Of a DNA stretch of 64,000 bases, positions 46,501 through 58,841 are shown one piece after another (the stretch's first letter is position 1; each line of letters opens with the position of its first letter). Where the stretch lies: contig JACTAT010000016.1 of the NCBI GenBank assembly GCA_014526335.1, forward strand, positions 6,974,027 to 7,038,026. The letters run 5' to 3'. Under the pieces are notes generated by a model. That model searched no databases, was not told the origin of the DNA, and saw only the letters and a program-made list of their open reading frames with translations. The DNA is from Chrysaora quinquecirrha. Taxonomy: Eukaryota > Cnidaria > Scyphozoa > Semaeostomeae > Pelagiidae. Both the position numbers and the translations under genes were made by a program.

Positions 46501-47655
46501 ACAAAGATACATAGCTATGCTGTAGGTTCTAGGTTGTAGGTTCTAGGTTGTAGGTTGGCAATATAACAAAGATACATAGCTATGCTGTGGGTTATAGGTT
46601 GTAGGTTGTAGGTTGTAAGTCGTAGGTTGGCAATATAACAAAGATACATAGCTATGCTGTAGGTTCTAGGTTGTAGGTTCTAGGTTGTAGGTTGGCAATA
46701 TAACAAAGATACATAGCTATGCTGTAGGTTATAGGTTGTAGGTTATAGGTTGTAGGTTGTAGGTTGTAGGTTGTAGGTCGTAGGTTGGCAATATAACAAA
46801 GATACATAGCTATGCTGTGGGTTATAGGTTGTAGGTTGTAGGTTGTAGGTTGTAGGTCGTAGGTTGGCAATATAACAAAGATACATTGCTATGCTGTAGG
46901 TTCTAGGTTGTAGGTTCTAGGTTGTAGGTTGGCAATATAACATAGCCACAGAGCTATGCTGTAGGTTCTAGGTTGTAGGCTGTAGGTCGTAGGTTGGCAA
47001 TATAACAAAGATACATAGCTATGCTGTGGGTTATAGGTTGTAGGTTGTAGGTTGTAGGTTGTAGGTCGTAGGTCGTAGGTTGGCAATATAACAAAGATAC
47101 ATAGCTATGCTGTGGGTTATAGGTTGTAGGTTGTAGGTTGTAGGTCGTAGGTTGGCAATATAACAAAGATACATTGCTATGCTGTAGGTTCTAGGTTGTA
47201 GGTTCTAGGTTGTAGGTTGGCAATATAACATAGCCACAGAGCTATGCTGTAGGTTCTAGGTTGTAGGTTGTAGGTCGTAGGTTGGCAATATAACAAAGAT
47301 ACATAGCTATGCTGTGGGTTATAGGTTGTAGGTTGTAGGTTGTAGGTTGTAGGTCGTAGGTCGTAGGTTGGCAATATAACAAAGATACATAGCTATGCTG
47401 TGGGTTATAGGTTGTAGGTTCTAGGTTGTAGGTTGTAGGTTGTAGGTTGTAGGTCGTAGGTTGGCAAAGATACATAGCTATGCTGTGGGTTAGGTTGTAG
47501 GTTCTAGGTTGTAGGTTGTAGGTCGTAGGTTGGCAATATAACAAAGATACATAGCTATGCTGTGGGTTATAGGTTGTAGGTTCTAGGTTGTAGGTTGTAG
47601 GTTGTAGGTCGTAGGTTGGCAATATAACAAAGATACATAGCTATGCTGTGGGTTA
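43579..47655. repeat. Large heptamer-based minisatellite, left block
   Basis: Core heptamer TTGTAGG with variants (TTCTAGG, TTATAGG, TCGTAGG), punctuated by GGCAATATAACAAAGATACA and TAGCTATGCTG; composite units are about 60-110 bp. Higher-order copies are visible: 45075-45293, 45990-46208 and 46652-46870 translate identically on minus (spacings 915 and 662 bp), and 46227-46424 recurs at 46889-47086 (662 bp). The many minus-strand ORFs rich in QPTTYNL are products of the repeat, not genes. Confidence 0.95.
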
Positions 47656-49510
47656 ATTCTTTTCAAAGGTGGCGACAAATCCGATCTAAATAATTACAGG
47701 GGTATCACGCTGCTTAGCATCTTTGGCAAGTTTTTTCTTGGAATTCTTCTAGAATGACTGAATACTGTAACATCAACCAACTCAATTCTTGATGAAAATC
47801 AAATTGGATTCCGAAAAGGCTATCAAACCTCCGACCATATTTTCACTCTTCGAGCCCTAATAGACACAACTTTCGAAAAAACAGGCGGCTCTCTTTATTT
47901 ATGTTTCGTTGATTTTAGAAAAGCTTTTGATTCTGTAGACCATAAGCAGTTAATTCATAAAATAGCTGCTTACGGTATTAAAGGAAATGTTTTGAAAGTA
48001 ATAGGCTCACTTTATGACAAAGTTAAATCTTGCGTTAGGGGTAATAATTTTCTCACAGATATATTCTCATGCTCACGAGGTGTTCGACAAGGATGCCTAC
48101 TTAGTCCAGTTCTCTTTGCGTTGTTTCTGAATGATCAGTAAGAAACTATGGAAACTAGGTGATAAAGTTGTAAAACAATGCGAGTCATACAAGTACCTTG
48201 GGGTTACAATAAAATCCAACGGTTCATTTTCTGATCATATTGACAAAATAAAAGAAAAAGCCCAGAAGTCTTACTATAGTCTTCTATCAAAAAGCAGAGA
48301 GTGGGGTGGGTTTCAGCCAAGGCTTTTACTTTATCTTTTTGATCACACGATAGTACCAATATTGAACTACGGTTCTGAAATTTGGGGATTCGACGATTGG
48401 GTTAAAATAGAAACACTGCATCTTTCAGCTTGTAAATACGCATTAGGTGTCAAGTCTAATACAACAACTGATGCGGTATATGCTGAATTAGGCAGAACTT
48501 CTTTAAAATATAACAGACATGTTAATATAATCAAATTCTTATTTCGGTTATCTAAACTAGACGATGTTCGCTATGCTAGTCTAGCTTATCAAAGTCTTAG
48601 TAAAGATGCTGAAGAGGGTATCTCGAATTGGGTTTTAAAAGCTCGTAATCTCCAAACATTGTATGGCATCCAAGACTCTGATAATTCGACTATCATTAAA
48701 ACAAAGGTTAGGAAAATGTTTGAATCTGAAGTTTTAAACAACCTTAGGACTCAGATCATTGAAGATAAGAAATTAAAACTGTACGCATCCTATAAGTCTT
48801 CGTTCAAATTTGAACCTTATCTCGATAGTCTAGTAGATTACAAGATTAGATCCACTGTTGCGAAAATACGACTTAGTTCCCATAATCTTCATATAGAAAC
48901 AGGAAGATTTGGAAAGAACAAAACACCAAGGGAAGAGAGATTTTGTCCCTACTGTAAAACAAAAGGCCTAAACATAATTGAAGATGAAATTCATTTTATA
49001 TCTTCTTGTTCTTTTTATGAAAAAGAAAGAAAACAAATGCTAGCTCATATATTTCAAAAATTTCCAAACACTGTTTCCCTTAATGATGAAAATATGTTTA
49101 GATGGCTAATGTCCCAAGAGGAAAATGATGTAACAACAAAACTAGGAAATTTCTGCTATAACTCATTTGTTAAAAGAAACAAATTTATGCAGAGACCTGA
49201 GACTTTTTTAGATATAAATGATGCAGTAAGGGAATAAAGATAAAAAAAATATTATAAAAAAAAAAAAAATTGAAATTAATAACTCATTTATAGCTTCGTA
49301 GATTTTGATCAAAATAGACTTAGTATAAAGTATTCTTTTTTATGTAAATTAGTTCTGATAATTATGAGCACTGATATATTGTAATACCTTCCAATATACA
49401 TTTGTAACTAATTAATTAAAATGTTATGTATTAGAATTTAGTAATAATTTGTAATTGGTTAGGGGCCATCTCGGCCTATACACCATTATTGAAAAAAAAA
49501 AAAAAAAAAA
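47656..49510 (+). mobile_element. LINE fragment inserted in the minisatellite (RT catalytic part deleted)
   Basis: 5'-truncated. The first frame reads K-S-D-L-N-N-Y-R-G-I-T-L-L, I-G-F-R-K-G-Y-Q-T-S-D-H-I, F-V-D-F-R-K-A-F-D-S-V and G-V-R-Q-G-C-L-L-S-P-V-L-F with one internal stop. At about 48133 it jumps, with a frame change, to 48131-49237, which encodes the thumb and C-terminal region (Y-K-Y-L-G-V-T-I, a CPYC-x-H-x-C zinc-finger-like motif near 48950-49015). The segment with the catalytic YADD box is missing. A 3' UTR and poly(A) (49492-49510) follow. The array resumes directly on both sides with at most 2-3 bp duplicated. Confidence 0.85.
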
Positions 49511-52500
49511 TATAGGTTGTAGGTTGTAGGTCGTAGGTTGGCAATATAACAAAGATACATTGCTATGCTGTAGGTTCTAGGTTCTAGGTTCTAGGTTGTA
49601 GGTTGGCAATATAACATAACCACAGAGCTATGCTGTAGGTTCTAGGTTGTAGGCTGTAGGTCGTAGGTTGGCAATATAACAAAGATACATAGCTATGCTG
49701 TAGGTTATAGGTTGTAGGTTTTAGGTTGTAGGTTGGCAATATAACAAAGATACATAGCTATGCTGTAGGTTCTAGGTTGTAGGTTCTAGGTTGTAGGTTG
49801 GCAATATAACAAAGATACATAGCTATGCTGTAGGTTATAGGTTGTAGGTTCTAGGTTGTAGGTTGTAGGTCGTAGGTTGGCAATATAACAAAGATACATA
49901 GCTATGCTGTAGGTTATAGGTTGTAGGCTGTAGGTCGTAGGTTGGCAATGCTGTAGGTTCTAGGTTGTAGGTTGTAGGTTGTAGGTTGTAGGTTGGCAAT
50001 ATAACATAACCACAGAGCTATGCTGTAGGTTATAAGTTGTAGGTTCTAGGTTGTAGGTTGTAGGTTGTAGGTTGGCAATATAACAAAGATACATTGCTAT
50101 GCTGTGGGTTATAGGTTGTAGGTTCTAGGTTGCAGGTTGTAGGTCGTAGGTTGTAGGTTGTGGGTTGGCAATATAACAAAGATACATAGCTATGCTGTAG
50201 GTTCTAGGTTCTAGGTTGTAGGTTGTAGGTTGTAGGTTGGCAATATAACAAAGATACATAGCTATGCTGTAGGTTCTAGGTTGTAGGTTGTAGGTTGTAG
50301 GTTGGCAATATAACATAACCACAGAGCTATGCTGTAGGTTCTAGGTTGTAGGCTGTAGGTCGTAGGTTGGCAATATAACAAAGATACATAGTTATGCTGT
50401 AGGTTCTAAGTTTTAGGCTGTAGGTTGTAGGCTGTAGGTCGTAGGTTGGCAATATAACAAAGATACATAGCTATGCTGTAGGTTATAGGTTGTAGGTTGT
50501 AGGTCGTAGGTTGGCAATATAACAAAGATACATAGCTATGCTGTAGGTTCTAGGTTGTAGGCTGTAGGTCGTAGGTTGGCAATATAACAAAGATACATAG
50601 CTATGCTGTAGGTTATAGGTTGTAGGCTGTAGGTCGTAGGTTGGCAATATAACAAAGATACATAGCTATGCTGTAGGTTCTAGGTTGTAGGTTGTAGGTT
50701 GTAGGTCGTAGGTTGGCAATATAACAAAGATACATAGCTATGCTGTAGGTTATAGGTTGTAGGTTCTAGGTTGTAGGTTGTAGGTTGGCAATATAACAAA
50801 GATACATAGCTATGCTGTGGGTTATAGGTTGTAGGTTCTAGGTTGTAGGTTGTAGGTCGTAGGTTGGCAATATAACAAAGATACATAGCTATGCTGTAGG
50901 TTATAGGTTGTAGGTTGTAGGTTGTAGGTTGTAGGTTGTAGGTTGTAGGTCGTAGGTTGGCAATATAACAAAGATACATAGCTATGCTGTGGGTTATAGG
51001 TTCTAGGTTGTAGGTTGTAGGATGTAGGTTGTAGGTCGTAGGTTGGCAATATAACATAACCACAGAGCTATGCTGTAGGTTATAGGTTGTAGGTTCTAGG
51101 TTGTAAGTTGTAGGTTGTAGGTTGGCAATATAACAAAGATACATAGTATGCTGTAGGTTATAGGTTGTAGGTTGTAGGTCGTAGGTTTGCAATATAACAA
51201 AGATACATAGCTATGCTGTAGGTTATAGGTTGTAGGCTGTAGGTCGTAGGTTGGCAATATAACAAAGATACATAGCTATGCTGTAGGTTGTAGGTTGTAG
51301 GCTGTAGTTCGTAGGTTGGCAATATAACAAAGATACATAGCTATGCTGTAGGTTATAGGTTGTAGGCTGTAGGTCGTAGGTTGTCAATATAACAAAGATA
51401 AATAGCTATGCTGTAGGTTGTAGGTTGTAGGTTGTAGGCTGTAGGTCGTAGGTTGGCAATATAACAAAGATACATAGCTATGCTGTAGGTTATAGGTTGT
51501 AGGCTGTAGGTCGTAGGTTGGCAATATAACAAAGATACATAGCTATGCTGTAGGTTGTAGGTTGTAGGCTGTAGGTCGTAGGTTGGCAATATAACAAAGA
51601 TACATTGCTATGCTGTAGGTTCTAGGTTGTAGGCTGTAGGTCGTAGGTTGGCAATATAACAAAGATACATAGCTATGCTGTAGGTTCTAGGTTGTAGGCT
51701 GTAGGTCGTAGGTTGGCAATATAACAAAGATACATAGCTATGCTGTAGGTTCTAGGTTGTAGGCTGTAGGTCGTAGGTTGGCAAAATAACAAAGATACAT
51801 TGCTATGCTGTAGGTTCTAGGTTGTAGGCTGTAGGTCGTAGGTTGGCAATATAACAAAGATACATAGCTATGCTGTAGGTTGTAGGTTGTAGGTTGTAGG
51901 TCGTAGGTTGGCAATATAACAAAGATACATTGCTATGCTGTAGGTTCTAGGTTGTAGGTTCTAGGTTGTAGGTTGGCAATATAACATAACCACAGAGCTA
52001 TGCTGTAGGTTCTAGGTTGTAGGTTGTAGGTCGTAGGTTGGCAATATAACAAAGATACATAGCTATGCTGTAGGTTCTAGGTTGTAGGTTCTAGGTTGTA
52101 GGTTGGCAATATAACATAACCACAGAGCTATGCTGTAGGTTGTAGGTTGTAGGTTGTAGGTCGTAGGTTGGCAATATAACAAAGATACATAGCTATGCTG
52201 TAGGTTATAGGTTGTAGGTTCTAGGTTGTAGGTTGGCAATATAACAAAGATACATAGCTATGCTGTAGGTTCTAGGTTGTAGGTTCTAGGTTGTAGGTTG
52301 GCAATATAACAAAGATACATAGCTATGCTGTAGGTTATAGGTTGTAGGTTGTAGGTCGTAGGTTGGCAATATAACAAAGATACATAGCTATGCTGTAGGT
52401 TATAGGTTGTAGGCTGTAGGTCGTAGGTTGTAGGTTCTAGGTTGTAGGTTGTAGGTTGTAGGTTGGCAATATAACATAACCACAGAGCTATGCTGTAGGT

Positions 52501-54225
52501 TATAAGTTGTAGGTTCTAGGTTGTAGGTTGTAGGTTGTAGGTTGGCAATATAACAAAGATACATAGCTATGCTGTGGGTTATAGGTTGTAGGTTCTAGGT
52601 TGCAGGTTGTAGGTCGTAGGTTGTAGGTTGTGGGTTGGCAATATAACAAAGATACATAGCTATGCTGTAGGTTCTAGGTTCTAGGTTGTAGGTTGTAGGT
52701 TGTAGGTTGGCAATATAACAAAGATACATATTTATGTTGTAGGTTCTAGGTTGTAGGTTGTAGGTTGTAGGTTGGCAATATAACATAACCACAGGGCTAT
52801 GCTGTAGGTTCTAGGTTGTAGGCTGTAGGTCGTAGGTTGGCAATATAACAAAGATACATAGTTATGCTGTAGGTTATAGGTTGTAGGTTGTAGGTCGTAG
52901 GTTGGCAATATAACAAAGATACATAGCTATGCTGTAGGTTCTAGGTTGTAGGTTGTAGGTTGTAGGTTGTAGGTTGGCAATATAACATAACCACAGAGCT
53001 ATGCTGTAGGTTATAGGTTGTAGGTTCTAGGTTGTAGGTTGTAGGTTGGCAATATAATAAAGATACATAGCTATGCTGTGGGTTATAGGTTGTAGGTTCT
53101 AGGTTGTAGGTTGTAGGTCGTAGGTTGGCAATATAACAAAGATACATAGCTATGCTGTAGGTTATAGGTTGTAGGTTGTAGGTTGTAGGTTGTAGGTTGT
53201 AGGTCGTAGGTTGGCAATATAACAAAGATACATAGCTATGCTGTGGGTTATAGGTTCTAGGTTCTAGGTTGTAGGTTGTAGGATGTAGGTTGTAGGTCGT
53301 AGGTTGGCAATATAACAAAGATACATAGCTATGCTGTGGGTTATAGGTTGTAGGTTCTAGGTTGTAAGTTGTAGGTTGTAGGTTGTCAATATAACAAAGA
53401 TAAATAGCTATGCTGTAGGTTGTAGGTTGTAGGCTGTAGGTCGTAGGTTGGCAATATAACAAAGATACATAGCTATGCTGTAGGTTATAGGTTGTAGGCT
53501 GTAGGTCGTAGGTTGGCAATATAACAAAGATACATAGCTATGCTGTAGGTTGTAGGTTGTAGGCTGTAGGTGTAGGTTGGCAATATAACAAAGATACATA
53601 GCTATGCTGTAGGTTCTAGGTTGTAGGCTGTAGGTTGTAGGTTGGCAATATAACAAAGATACATAGCTATGCTGTAGGTTATAGGTTGTAGGTTGTAGGT
53701 TGTAGGCTGTAGGTTGTAGGTTGGCAATATAACAAAGATACATAGCTATGCTGTAGGTTATAGGTTGTAGGTTGTAGGTTGTAGGCTGTAAGTCGTAGGT
53801 TGGCAATATAACAAAGATACATAGCTAAGCTGTAGGTTGTAGGTTGTAGGTTGTAGGTTGGCCAAATAACATAGGTATATAGGTATGCTGTAGGTTGTAG
53901 GTCGTAGATTGACAAACTAACATAGTTATATAGCTAAGCTGTAGGTTCTTCTTGGTTGTCGTAGTTTGGCCAAATAACAAAGCTACACAGCTATGCTGTA
54001 GGTTGTAGGTCGTAGGTTGGCAAAAACACATAGCGACAAAGCTATGCTGTAAGTTGTTTGTAGGTTGCAGGTCATAGGTTGAAAAACTAACATGGCTATA
54101 CACCTAATCTGTAGGTTCCAGGTTGTAGGTTGTAGGCCGTGGGATGGCAAATAACATATCTACAGAGCTATGCTGTAGGCCCTTGGTACAACCAGCTACG
54201 GAGCTATGCTGTATGTTGTGGGTTG
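49511..54225. repeat. Large heptamer-based minisatellite, right block
   Basis: The same array as 43579-47655, resuming after the LINE. A segment around 49920-50400 recurs near 52390-52860 (2470 bp apart), another higher-order duplication. Units become diverged from about 53830 to 54225, the expected old edge of an array that grew inwards or to the left. Confidence 0.95.
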
Positions 54226-54348
54226 TGAGGTAACACAGATTCATGTGTGCTGTTGGTACAACTACAACTGTACTACCGTTGGTTGTTGGTTCACTGATTA
54301 CAAGATGCATCTTTGATGTGGCCCTGTATTCTATAGCTACTCCTCCCT

Positions 54349-54607
54349 GGAATACGTAAATAGACATTCCTGGCATTTTCATCTTGATCAGGAGTAAAAT
54401 TTACAGAAGCATTTTTCTGTTTTCATCCCGATTGGGCTTCTGTCATCCCAATAGGTTTATACATTTTACTGATTAACATCCCAAATTCCCAAGTAATTTA
54501 TTGACCGGCTTGCTATGTTAAGTGAACATCATCATTGAAGGCAAGGGTGTTTACAACTTTTAATGTGTGATTCCTACCCTGGACTGAGACCCCAAGCACA
54601 AATGGTG
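54349..54607. repeat. Segmental duplication, copy B (right part)
   Basis: Aligns with 4500-4790: AATACGTAAATAGACATT, CATCTTGATCAGGAGTAAAA and CCCGATTGGGCTTCTGTCAT. A deletion of about 25 bp is present near 54530. Shows that 42137-54348 interrupts or replaces the middle of the duplicated block (4361-4499 in copy A). Confidence 0.8.
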
Positions 54608-55439
54608 CAGTGGTAACCATTACACTATTCAGGGTGCCAGAAGCATCCAATCCGCAGGCACAAGATAAAACAATAGAACTATAGGAAGGAAAAATGGAAA
54701 TATGCTTCAGGACATACGAGATCTCATTGTGACTGCCATAGTCTACAGACTGGGGAAGCATGGGGGCAATGGGGGCAATTGCTGCCCTTGCCCTAAAAAA
54801 AATTGTGAAATTCTTTGATTCTCCTATTGTTTTGCCCTGAATTTGTTGCTTCTGTCCCTGCTGCCTGGTGCCCCAATGCCTTTCTTTCCGGCACCTCTGA
54901 CACTATTGCTTTGCCCTTTAATTGTTTATTTGAAGTTCAGGTGCGTGGCTGTATGCATTGAAGCTCTTTGCGTGGGTAACAGATTCAAGTTGGATTGAAG
55001 GTGCTGTGCCATACTGATTAATCAAGTTGACATAGGGTGTCATAAGCTCACAGAGTTTAGGATTCAAGCCAAGCTAAGTAGCCGATGTCTACTTTACCCT
55101 TACCTTAATTAAAGGGATTTAAAAAAATGGCAATTTTGTACAAAAAAGGTCATGTTTCACATTGACTTTTAGAATGTTGGGGAATGACCCCATTTCCTCT
55201 CTGTTTAGAGAGAGCTGGGGCTCCTGCCATTACCAACTTTCCCATCATCTTTTGCGACTTTCCCGCTTCTCTTTTTCATAGATCATTTTATAGGAAACCC
55301 CCTATTCCTATGACTATCAAAATAATGGATTCCATTAAAGCTTTTGCAACCTTGCCATGTGCACCAGTGGGAATCAGAATTGTTATCTAGTTCCTTCTGC
55401 CGTTTCATTGCCATTGTCAATTGGGGTGAATCCCCAAAT
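54608..55439. other. Unassigned sequence
   Basis: No gene recognised. GGGGGCAAT is repeated at about 54760-54780. Confidence 0.4.
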
Positions 55440-56345
55440 TTCCTTCCTTGGTGTCTGATTCTGGATAAAGATAAAAACTGTAACTGTAACTGTAACCGGT
55501 AACGGCCGTTATTTGGCTATAAGCCACTTGACCGATCTATACAAAAACAAATGATTTTTTAAAATTTGTCCGTACGTAAGAGTTCTTCATCGTTCATTTG
55601 TTGAATGGCTCCAAGCAATGTTGATGCCTGGCCCAGTGAAAGTCAAGACCATTTTTAAACGTGTTTATTCTCGGTGCAGACACCACCTCATCTGGCAACC
55701 CATTCCATAGGTTTGTCGAACGGACACTGAAGAAGTTCTCTCTTAGTTTTAGTCTGCAATGAAATTTCTGTATCTTCAATGAGTTTCCACGAGTAGCGAC
55801 ATAGTTCGCTGGAGTGAACAGGTCTTCATTGACTTTGTATTTATCGTGTATATATTTATATGTCTGAATAATGTCACCTCGGATCCTGTGATACGTGATG
55901 CTGGGGAGTTTCGATATTTTCAACCTTTCTTGGTATGGCTTATCAGTTATCACGAATGCTTGCAAGCATCTTGGTAGCACGACGTTGGACGTTTTCAACG
56001 ATGTTGATCTGGTTAATTTGCCAAGGGGACCAGATAGTGTTACCATACTCTAGGTGTGGCCTTACAAGGCTCTTAAAGAGAAGGACGAGTGTGTCAGGCT
56101 CAAGGCAATCGAATGACCTTCTAATCATTGCCACAATTTTGTTGCCTTTGCTGGCGGCCTTTTGAATATGCTCTTTGAAGAGTAGCTGATCATCCACATA
56201 GACCCCGAGATCTTTTTCTACTCTTGTTTTCCCTAGCGTTACTTCCCCCTCTGCACGGGTCATTTGTAGTCATACTTCTTGTTGTGGTATCCCAGGTGCA
56301 TAGTTTTACACTTATCAGCGTTGAAGCGCATCTGCCATTTCAAAA
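55440..56345 (-). mobile_element. LINE relic (L2/CR1-like C-terminal fragment)
   Basis: On minus from 56345: W-Q-M-R-F-N-A-D-K-C-K-T-M-H-L-G, E-K-D-L-G-V-Y-V-D, F-K-S-L-V-R-P-H-L-E-Y-G and Q-R-R-A-T-K, then L-W-N-G-L-P-D-E-V-V near the end. These are the post-catalytic RT and C-terminal parts of many LINEs. There are frame breaks near 56265 and 55960. The 3' end carries a short (TTACAG)n run (complement at 55473-55492), a terminus typical of L2/CR1-type elements. The catalytic part is absent. Confidence 0.8.
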
Positions 56346-56539
56346 CAAGTGATAGTTGATTGTTGATTGTTTCATTCAATCTAAAATCTGTTTTATTGTG
56401 TCACTGCAACTGAGCTTTAGCACAGGGTTCATATATTAAGCATGATGTGTGCAGGTTCAACTTGTCTTCGGATAGTAGCAAATTTCTCCTATTCGGAAGA
56501 CGTCTTTCCCAACCGAGAAAACATATTACATAAGTACAT

Positions 56540-57296
56540 ATTACTTAAGCATCTTAATACCTGTCAGTTCTATTTGATGGAAAATTTCTTCTGATTCTGT
56601 CAAGGAAAGAGCATTTTAGTTAAGAATCTTAATACCTGTCAGTACTATTTGATGGAAAATTTCTTCTGATTCTGTCAAGGAAAGAGCATTTTACTTAAGA
56701 ATCTTAATACCTGTCAGTACTATTGAAAGGAGAATTTCTTCGGATTCTGTCAAGGAAAGAGCATTTTACTTAAGAATCTTAATACCTGTCAGTACTATTG
56801 AAAGGAGAATTTCTTCGGATTCTGTCAAGGAAAGAGCATTTTACTTAAGAATCTTAATACCTGTCAGTACTATTTGATGGAGAATTTCTTCGGATTCTGT
56901 CAAGGAAAGAGCATTTTACTTAAGAATCTTAATACCTGTCAGTACTATTTGATGGAAAATTTCTTCTGATTCTGTCAAGGAAAGAGCATTTTACTTAAGA
57001 ATCTTAATACCTGTCAGTACTATTTGATGGAAAATTTCTTCGGATTCTGTCAAGGAAAGAGCATTTTACTTAAGAATCTTAATACCTGTCAGTACTATTT
57101 GATGGAAAATTTCTTCTGATTCTGTCAAGGAAAGAGCATTTTACTTAAGAATCTTAATACCTGTCAGTACTATTTAATGGGAAATAATCTTCAGATCCTT
57201 TCAAGGAAAGAACATTTTACTTAAGCATCTTAATACCTGTCAGTACTATTGGAAGGAAAATTTCTTCGGATTCTGTCAAGGAAAGAGCATTTTAGA
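56540..57296. repeat. 75-bp tandem repeat, about 10 copies
   Basis: Unit GAATCTTAATACCTGTCAGT plus ACTATTTGATGGAAAATTTC plus the rest ending CATTTTACTTAA. Two main variants differ at TTTGATGGAAAA versus TGAAAGGAGAA. It abuts copy C of the segmental duplication with no spacer. Confidence 0.9.
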
Positions 57297-57826
57297 ACAA
57301 CTGCGTCAAATAGGTTCCAACTGTAGATATGTTTCAGTTCAAACAACATGTGGCGGTTGGTCGAATCTTGAACGAGACAGTCCCTAGTCGATTTATTGGC
57401 GTTGGCATATTAGTGGCGGTGACTCAACCCTTGGACCAAAAATCCAGGGATCAATTTAGTGCGGCTAGGCTGAACGAGCACACTAAAGCCTTCATGGGTA
57501 TCAGCCTTTTTAAATTTTAATTTTCTTAGGAGTTGACGCTCAAAACCTGAGTTTGTGTTTTGAGGCTTTTATGATGTTTGATTTCATTTGATTTGATTTG
57601 GCTTTTATGAGTTTTGACGCGCTATAGGTAAGTGACGGGGGGGGGGGTGTATCAGCCACTTTTTGGGTATTGAAAAATGGAATTTAGTATATTTTAGGGT
57701 CTGACTTTTTAGCGAAATTGGTATAATTTTGGCTTGATACACAAAAAATCCAGAGGACTCATGACAAAGTACAGATTATAAACAAGAGAGTGTGTTGTTG
57801 GTTTGCATAAATTGTCAGTTGAGCCT
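57297..57826. repeat. Segmental duplication, copy C (partial)
   Basis: Aligns with about 2205-2990, with an internal deletion of roughly 200 bp (2245-2470 missing). It includes the tract before TAAGTGACGGGGGG. Similarity stops abruptly after GTTGAGCCT at 57826, where copies A and B continue with TATTAAGGGAGG. Confidence 0.85.
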
Positions 57827-57896
57827 GGCCAGGTCGAAAACGCGGAACTCTCGGAACTCTCGGAAATCTCGGAACGGAAAAAATTGCGCAAAAGCT

Positions 57897-58640
57897 CCCA
57901 GTTCCGTGTTTTCGAGTACAGCTCACCTCTACTCGAAAACGCGGAACTACATAAAAACCATATTTACGATATAAAAAACCCAGTTCCGTGTTTTCGAGTA
58001 CAGCTCACCTCTACTCGAAAACGCGGAACTACATAAAAACCATATTTACGATATAAAAAACCCAGTTCCGTGTTTTCGAGTACAGCTCACCTCTACTCGA
58101 AAACGCGGAACTACATAAAAAACAATATTTACGATGTAAAAAACCCAGTTCCGTGTTTTCGAGTACAGCTCACCTCTACTCGAAAACGCGGAACTACATA
58201 AAAACCATATTTACGATATAAAAACCCAGTTCCGTGTTTTCGAGTACAGCTCACCTCTACTCGAAAACGCGGAACTACATAAAAAACAATATTTACGATG
58301 TAAAAAACCCAGTTCCGTGTTTTCGAGTACAGCTCACCTCTACTCGAAAACGCGGAACTACATAAAAACCATATTTACGATATAAAAAACCCAGTTCCGT
58401 GTTTTCGAGTACAGCTCACCTCTACTCGAAAACGCGGAACTACATAAAAACAATATTTACGATATAAAAAAACCCAGTTCCGTGTTTTCGAGTACAGCTC
58501 ACCTCTACTCTAAAACGCGGAACTACATAAAAACAATATTTACGATATAAAAAAACCCAGTTCTGTGTTTTCGAGTACAGCTCACCTCTACTCGAAAACG
58601 CGGAACTGTGTAAAAACCCTAGCTACAATATAAAGAACCC
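57897..58640. repeat. 82-bp tandem array of hairpin units, about 9 copies
   Basis: Each unit contains GTTCCGTGTTTTCGAGTA, about 11 nt later followed by TACTCGAAAACGCGGAAC, which is its reverse complement with one mismatch. An AT-rich spacer (ATATTTACGATATAAAA) follows. Every unit can thus form an 18-bp stem. The position at the terminus of the second MULE parallels the terminal arrays of the first. Confidence 0.9.
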
Positions 58641-58841
58641 ATTACTCATGCTGCAGGAAGAGCCCAGGAAGTGCAATGTTATTTGCTTTATCACAGCTTT
58701 TATTATGATGTATAAGCTTTAAGCTAACGTAACAGTGAAAACAACAAATGCAATGTAAGGTAAACAACAACAAAATATAGTAACAACAACAAATGTTATG
58801 TAAAGGTACCCATAACAAGAGCGGAAAATCATCAATATCCT
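58641..58841 (-). other. 3' region of second MULE gene
   Basis: Short stretch between array and stop codon; contains ACAACAACAAATG runs. Nothing else seen. Confidence 0.4.

Noticed and set aside
43514..54103. Many minus-strand ORFs rich in QPTTYNL, up to 192 codons
   Set aside because: Produced by the stop-free heptamer array; frames are interchangeable and the breaks follow the repeat units.
43579..54225. Interstitial telomere repeat
   Set aside because: The core is TTGTAGG with variants, not TTAGGG, and is mixed with long unrelated spacers.
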